From contig DWZY01000167.1 of the NCBI GenBank assembly GCA_019117325.1, positions 1 to 9,636 on the forward strand: DNA of 9,636 bases, in the 5' to 3' direction. The notes beneath the pieces are model-generated. The model was not told the origin of the DNA. It worked only from the letters and a program-made list of their open reading frames with translations, and searched no databases. The translations under genes were made by a program, and so were the position numbers. Below are positions 6,211 to 9,636 of the stretch, piece by piece; within the stretch, counting starts at the first letter, position 1, and each line of letters opens with the position of its first letter. Source of the DNA: Candidatus Brevibacterium intestinigallinarum (lineage in GTDB: Bacteria; Actinomycetota; Actinomycetes; Actinomycetales; Brevibacteriaceae).

Positions 6211-9200
6211 TCACCCGGCGGGATCCGGGCGCGCACCGGACGCTCGGATGGTCGCGCCCCGCGGCCCCGGCTCGACCGCGATGCGGGTGGGAATCGCCTG
6301 CTGCAGCTCCGAGACGTGCGAGATGATGCCGATCGTCCGCCCGCCCGTGCGCAGACGGTCGAGCACGGCGAGCACGTCACTGAGCGTGTCCGGATCGAGT
6401 GTGCCGAATCCCTCGTCCAGGAAGAGCGCGTCGAGGTCGATGCCGCCTGTCTCGCCGCGGATGGTGTCCGCCATCCCCAGGGCGAGGGCCAACGAGGCCA
6501 TGAAGCTCTCGCCGCCGGACAGGGTGCGCGGGTCACGCGCCTCGTCGGTGAAGGTGTCCACGATGCGCAGTCCCAGGCCCGCCCGCTTCTCGCCGCGTCG
6601 CCGCTCCAGGTCGTGCTGGAGCCGATACCGCCCCGCCGTCATGTCGACGAGGCGCTCTGTCGCGTGGTGGGCGACCTCCTCGAAGAGGGCGGAGAGCGCG
6701 TAGGAGGACAGCGACATGCGGCTCGCGGCCTCGGAGCTGGTGCCCAGGACGAGTTCGGCGATGTCGATGTCGTGGAGCAGGTCGTCGACCCGCGCCCGGT
6801 CTGCTTCCTGATCCGCGGCCGCTCTGCGCAGGGCCTCCTGCGCGGTGCCCAGCCTGTCCCGGGCGAGGACGGCGCGCTCTGCGGCGCCATCCGCCTGTGC
6901 GCGGATGCTGATGGCGCGCTCCTGCGCGCGTGCGGTCGCCTCCTGGAGCTGCTCGTCCGTGGCGCGGTCGGCATGGGCCCGCGCGATCGCCTCGGACTCA
7001 CGACGCAGAGCCAGCCGCGCGGCATGAGTCCCGTGCTCCCGCTGCTGCGCCTCGAGCTGCTCGAGTGAGAGCCGGGCGGACTCGGCGAGGGCAGTCTCGT
7101 CCGCGAACTCCGACTCCGCGAGCGCGGTGGTCAGATCGGACTGGCGAGCCGTCTCGTCCTCCTGTGCCGTGCGAGCGGCGGCGGAGGCGGTGGCCCACCG
7201 GCCGTGCGCGGTGCGGAGCGCGTCCGCCGCCTCTGCCTGCGCGCGCGAGTCCTCAGCGGTGGTGGGCACAGAGAAGCCGAGGCCGGACAGCTGATCCGGG
7301 GCGGCATCCGCCTGACTCTGGCGGGCCTCGGCGAGCGTGCTGCGCACCTGGGTGAGCCGTGTCTCCGCCCGGGTGCGGTCCTCCCGGAGGCGGAGCGCAT
7401 CCGTGCGCGCGGTCCGGAGAGTCTCCTCGACGTCATGCAGACGGGACTCCGCACTGGCGATCGCGGTCCGGAGCACGGTCCTGCGCGACCCTGCGGCCTG
7501 CGCCTCCTGCAGCTGCTGGGCGATGGCTGCCGGGTCGGCATCGCCGGCCTCGTCCCGTGCTGCGGCGAGCGTCGCGGCGGCCGCGGACAGTGCGGCACGG
7601 GCTGCGGCGAGCTCCTCGCGAGCGCGCACGTCCGCCGTCTCTGCCGCCTCGACCTCCTGGGGCGCGGGCCCGTCGTCCACGGGTGCGGCGGGATGCGGGT
7701 GGGCGGCGGAGCCGCAGACGGGGCAGGGCTCGTCCTCCATGAGTCCCGCTGCGAGCTGTCCGGCCGCATCCGCGCGCACTGCGGCACGGAGGGAGCGGAG
7801 GGCGAGCGCGGTGGACTCCGCGTGCTGGGATGCCGCGAGCACGCGCTCGTGGGCGGCGTCATGCTGGGCCTGTGCCGTGGTGACGGCCGCGAGCCGCCGT
7901 TGGGTCTGGCGGAGCGACTCGAGAGTGGACGCAGCGGACTCCAGCTGATCGGCCTCCGCACGATCCTCGGCCACCTGCCCGCGCAGTGCCGCGGCCGCCT
8001 CCTCACGCTGCTCCTGAGTCGCCCGTGCCGCGTCCTCCGCCTGCTGGGCATCCTCGACCGCCGACTGCGCGCTCTGCGCCTGCTCCTCGAGGTCTCGCAG
8101 GCGCGCGAGACGGTCGGCGGACCGCTCGAGGTAGGCGTGTGCGGCGGCGAGAGCCGTGGGATCGAGTTCCTCGACGGTCAGCGCAGCGTCGTCCGGCAGT
8201 GCCCGCTGGACCTGCTGCCGTGCGGTGTCCGCGGCCGCGTCCTGCAGGCGCACCGTGGCCCGGGCGTCGTCGCGGGCCCGCAGGACGTGGCGGAGACCCT
8301 GGGCGGCGCGCGCCCGGCGCACCTGGGATTCGAGCTCTGCGCGTGCGGGCGCGGTGAGCTCCCAGGCGCGCTCGTCGGCCGCGAGTGCGGTCAGGGCTGC
8401 GCGGTCCTCGCTGCGGCGGGCCCACTCGCCCGCGTGCCGTTCCACCTCAGCCGCGCGGTCCGCCCACATCCGTGCGGTCGTCCCGGCGACCTCGGCCCGC
8501 TCCTGCGCGCTCACCGCGGCCACGCCCAGCTGGGCGAGCGTGTCCGGGATCGACGGACGGGCTGCGGGCGCGGGCAGGGCCTCCCACGCGAACCGGGCCG
8601 CGGTCTCGAGCACGGAGCGGCGCTGCTGCTCCGCCTGCTCCGTCTCCCGTCTGGCCTGCGTCGCGCGGTCGCTCAGCACGCGCTCCGCCGCGCGGAAGTG
8701 CTGCGTGGCGAACAGCTTCTCCAGGATCGTCTCCCGCTCCGAGGGGTCGGCGTGGAGGAAAGCGGCGAAGTCGCCCTGGGGGAGGACGACCAGCTTCGTG
8801 AATTGCGCGGCCGTGAGGCCGATGATCGTGTCGAGGAACGCCTGCGTCTCCTGGGCAGTGCGGGAGATGCCGGCCCACTGCCCGTCCACGTGCTCCGCGA
8901 GCGCGACCGTGTGGTTCTGCGTCGTCATGCCCGTCCCGCGCTTGCGGGGGCGCTGATACTGGGGCGTGCGCTCGATGCGGAAGCGCCGGGGGCCGATGGA
9001 GAACTCGAGTTCGACGCGCGTGGGATCCCCGGGCGCGGTCAGCTGGCAGCGCAGCTGGGCCGCGGACCCGCGTGGGCCGGGGACCGCGTTGAAGAGCGCG
9101 AAGCAGAGGGCGTCGAGGATCGTCGTCTTCCCGGCGCCGGTGGGTCCGGTGATGAGGAAGATCCCGTCCTGGGAGACGGTGTCGAAGTCGACGGTCTGAC

Positions 9201-9249
9201 GGTCGCGGAACGGGCCGAAGCCCTCGATGACGAGGCGATGGGGACGCAC
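6211..9249 (-). CDS. sbcC: Exonuclease SbcCD subunit C (Rad50-like ATPase)
   Basis: SbcC is the SMC-like ATPase that, with the SbcD nuclease, opens DNA hairpins and processes blocked double-strand ends. The 1012 residues show the full family layout. Walker A is GPTGAGKTT at 35-43, after the N-terminal RLVIEGFGPF strand. Two long heptad-rich coiled-coil arms (about 190-500 and 520-850, dominated by A, E, Q and R) flank the zinc hook CPVC (C509 and C512). The ABC signature is LSGGE at 910-914. Walker B is LFLDEGFGTLD with D945 and E946. Length is normal and no key residue is missing. The GTG start is supported by GGGAGGT (complement of 9257-9263) at 7-base spacing, and it lies 3 bases after the sbcD stop, so the two are co-translated. 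The long frames on the opposite strand are shadows of its biased codons. Confidence 0.95.
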   Translation of the reverse strand: MRPHRLVIEGFGPFRDRQTVDFDTVSQDGIFLITGPTGAGKTTILDALCFALFNAVPGPRGSAAQLRCQLTAPGDPTRVELEFSIGPRRFRIERTPQYQRPRKRGTGMTTQNHTVALAEHVDGQWAGISRTAQETQAFLDTIIGLTAAQFTKLVVLPQGDFAAFLHADPSERETILEKLFATQHFRAAERVLSDRATQARRETEQAEQQRRSVLETAARFAWEALPAPAARPSIPDTLAQLGVAAVSAQERAEVAGTTARMWADRAAEVERHAGEWARRSEDRAALTALAADERAWELTAPARAELESQVRRARAAQGLRHVLRARDDARATVRLQDAAADTARQQVQRALPDDAALTVEELDPTALAAAHAYLERSADRLARLRDLEEQAQSAQSAVEDAQQAEDAARATQEQREEAAAALRGQVAEDRAEADQLESAASTLESLRQTQRRLAAVTTAQAQHDAAHERVLAASQHAESTALALRSLRAAVRADAAGQLAAGLMEDEPCPVCGSAAHPHPAAPVDDGPAPQEVEAAETADVRAREELAAARAALSAAAATLAAARDEAGDADPAAIAQQLQEAQAAGSRRTVLRTAIASAESRLHDVEETLRTARTDALRLREDRTRAETRLTQVRSTLAEARQSQADAAPDQLSGLGFSVPTTAEDSRAQAEAADALRTAHGRWATASAAARTAQEDETARQSDLTTALAESEFADETALAESARLSLEQLEAQQREHGTHAARLALRRESEAIARAHADRATDEQLQEATARAQERAISIRAQADGAAERAVLARDRLGTAQEALRRAAADQEADRARVDDLLHDIDIAELVLGTSSEAASRMSLSSYALSALFEEVAHHATERLVDMTAGRYRLQHDLERRRGEKRAGLGLRIVDTFTDEARDPRTLSGGESFMASLALALGMADTIRGETGGIDLDALFLDEGFGTLDPDTLSDVLAVLDRLRTGGRTIGIISHVSELQQAIPTRIAVEPGPRGATIRASGARPDPAG

Positions 9250-9252
9250 GGC

Positions 9253-9519
9253 TCAGACCTCCCCGTTCGCGGGCTGCGGGGACTCCGACTCCGACTGCAC
9301 GGCGGCGAGCGCGGACGCGAACCGCTGCGCCGCGTGCTCCGGCGGCGGGCCGCCGCGCTGGAGGCGGTGGAAGTCCTCGAACACCTGCACATCCGTCAGG
9401 ACGGTCCCCGTGTCCCGGGGTCCCTGCGCCGAGGCCGTGGCCGGGCCGTCGAGACGCGTCCACGTCATGCGGATGAAGCCGGGGAAGGCGGCGCGCAGCC
9501 GGTCGATCGCGCCCGGGGT
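9253..9519 (-). CDS. sbcD: Exonuclease SbcCD subunit D, C-terminal fragment, interrupted upstream
   Basis: These are the last 88 codons of SbcD, the Mre11-like metallophosphatase nuclease partner of SbcC. Visible are the capping-domain end (PGAIDRLRAAFPGFIRMTW, then the variable linker) and the final helix region VFEDFHRLQRGG, ending at TGA 9255-9253. The catalytic N-terminal domain is not in the window. Position and 3-base spacing to sbcC support the call more than the sequence, which is variable here. Going upstream, authentic sequence stops at about 9519. From 9520 on, the DNA is a reverse copy of the gene's own end, and the sbcD frame meets a stop at 9540-9538. So either the gene is truly broken here or the window edge is chimeric. 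An intact sbcDC operon elsewhere in the assembly would show the latter. Confidence 0.75.
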   Translation of the reverse strand, partial: TPGAIDRLRAAFPGFIRMTWTRLDGPATASAQGPRDTGTVLTDVQVFEDFHRLQRGGPPPEHAAQRFASALAAVQSESESPQPANGEV

Positions 9520-9636
9520 GCGCCGCCTTCCCCGGCTTCATCCGCATGACGTGGACGCATCTCGACGGCCCGGCCACGGCCTCGGCGCAGGGACCCTGGG
9601 ACACGGGGACCGTCCTGACGGATGTGCAGGTGTTCG
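9378..9636. repeat. Long inverted repeat: two 117-bp arms, 25-base spacer
   Basis: Bases 9378-9494 and 9520-9636 are reverse complements of one another at 115 of 117 positions, around a 25-base spacer (9495-9519). The mismatch pairs are 9417/9597 and 9455/9559. The right arm runs to the last base of the window, so the repeat may continue beyond it. The arms lie inside the sbcD 3' region and would fold into a very stable hairpin. A fold-back amplification or assembly chimera near a contig end would give exactly this; a real inverted duplication is possible but less likely. Confidence 0.9.
9520..9636 (+). pseudogene. Inverted second copy of an sbcD fragment
   Basis: Read on the plus strand from 9522, this arm encodes 38 residues of the SbcD C-terminal region again (AAFPGFIRMTW through VLTDVQVF). 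It differs from the minus-strand copy by R to H (cgt/cat) and R to W (cgg/tgg). It has no start of its own and is cut by the window end. It is best read as the product of an inverted duplication or an assembly artefact, not a gene. Confidence 0.6.

Noticed and set aside
6117..6536. N-terminal extension of ParA by 140 residues
   Set aside because: The extension reads through the other strand frame of sbcC, is arginine-rich low complexity, and ParA relatives begin directly before the Walker A strand at the GTG at 6116.
7204..9549. A 781-codon open frame on the plus strand opposite sbcC
   Set aside because: It lies wholly antisense to a complete sbcC with every family motif; high-GC coding DNA commonly leaves an antisense frame open, and the translation is low-complexity and matches no family.
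8447..9604. A 385-codon minus-strand frame spanning the sbcD-sbcC junction
   Set aside because: It is out of frame with both sbcC and the sbcD fragment and exists only because the inverted repeat keeps it open.

Overview
The window is about 9.6 kb of very GC-rich DNA with tightly packed genes, GTG starts and actinobacterial protein families. These include a MerR regulator of the Mycobacterium Rv1830 type, a DEDDh exonuclease/GIY-YIG fusion beside trpD, and a 1012-residue SbcC. The source is most likely a member of the Actinomycetota, possibly Micrococcales; the genus cannot be fixed from the sequence. No rRNA, tRNA, transposase or CRISPR array was found. Apart from the right edge it looks like ordinary chromosome.

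Layout, left to right. Bases 1-270 are the 3' end of trpD (tryptophan synthesis). It converges on a leftward group (3300 to 313) of an alpha/beta hydrolase, a small two-helix membrane protein overlapping it by ATGA, and a composite repair-type nuclease. A roughly 100-base divergent gap separates the hydrolase from a rightward PlsC-type acyltransferase (3404-4123). A 208-base leader with a -10-like box and a strong Shine-Dalgarno site precedes the MerR regulator (4332-4910). That gene converges on an orphan ParA ATPase (6116-5055, minus strand), and a perfect 17-bp hairpin between them can terminate both. Upstream of parA on the same strand are sbcC (9249-6211) and the 3' end of sbcD (stop at 9253), spaced as a classic sbcDC operon.

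Three things stand out. First, from 9520 to the window end the sequence is a 115/117 reverse-complement copy of 9378-9494, with a 25-base spacer. It interrupts sbcD, whose product with SbcC cleaves exactly such hairpins. A fold-back or assembly chimera is the simplest explanation, but a real inverted duplication is worth excluding. Second, the exonuclease/GIY-YIG fusion carries a C-X11-C-X7-C-X3-C motif, the spacing I recall for the iron-sulfur ligands of E. coli UvrC, so it may be an Fe-S protein. Third, parA has a TANNNT box 7 bases before its GTG, the layout of a leaderless promoter, so it may be transcribed separately from sbcDC.

Functionally the window combines DNA repair and chromosome maintenance (fusion nuclease, SbcCD, ParA), a likely growth/division regulator (MerR), phospholipid synthesis (PlsC) and an esterase-like hydrolase. 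I found no strong evidence for a wholly new system.
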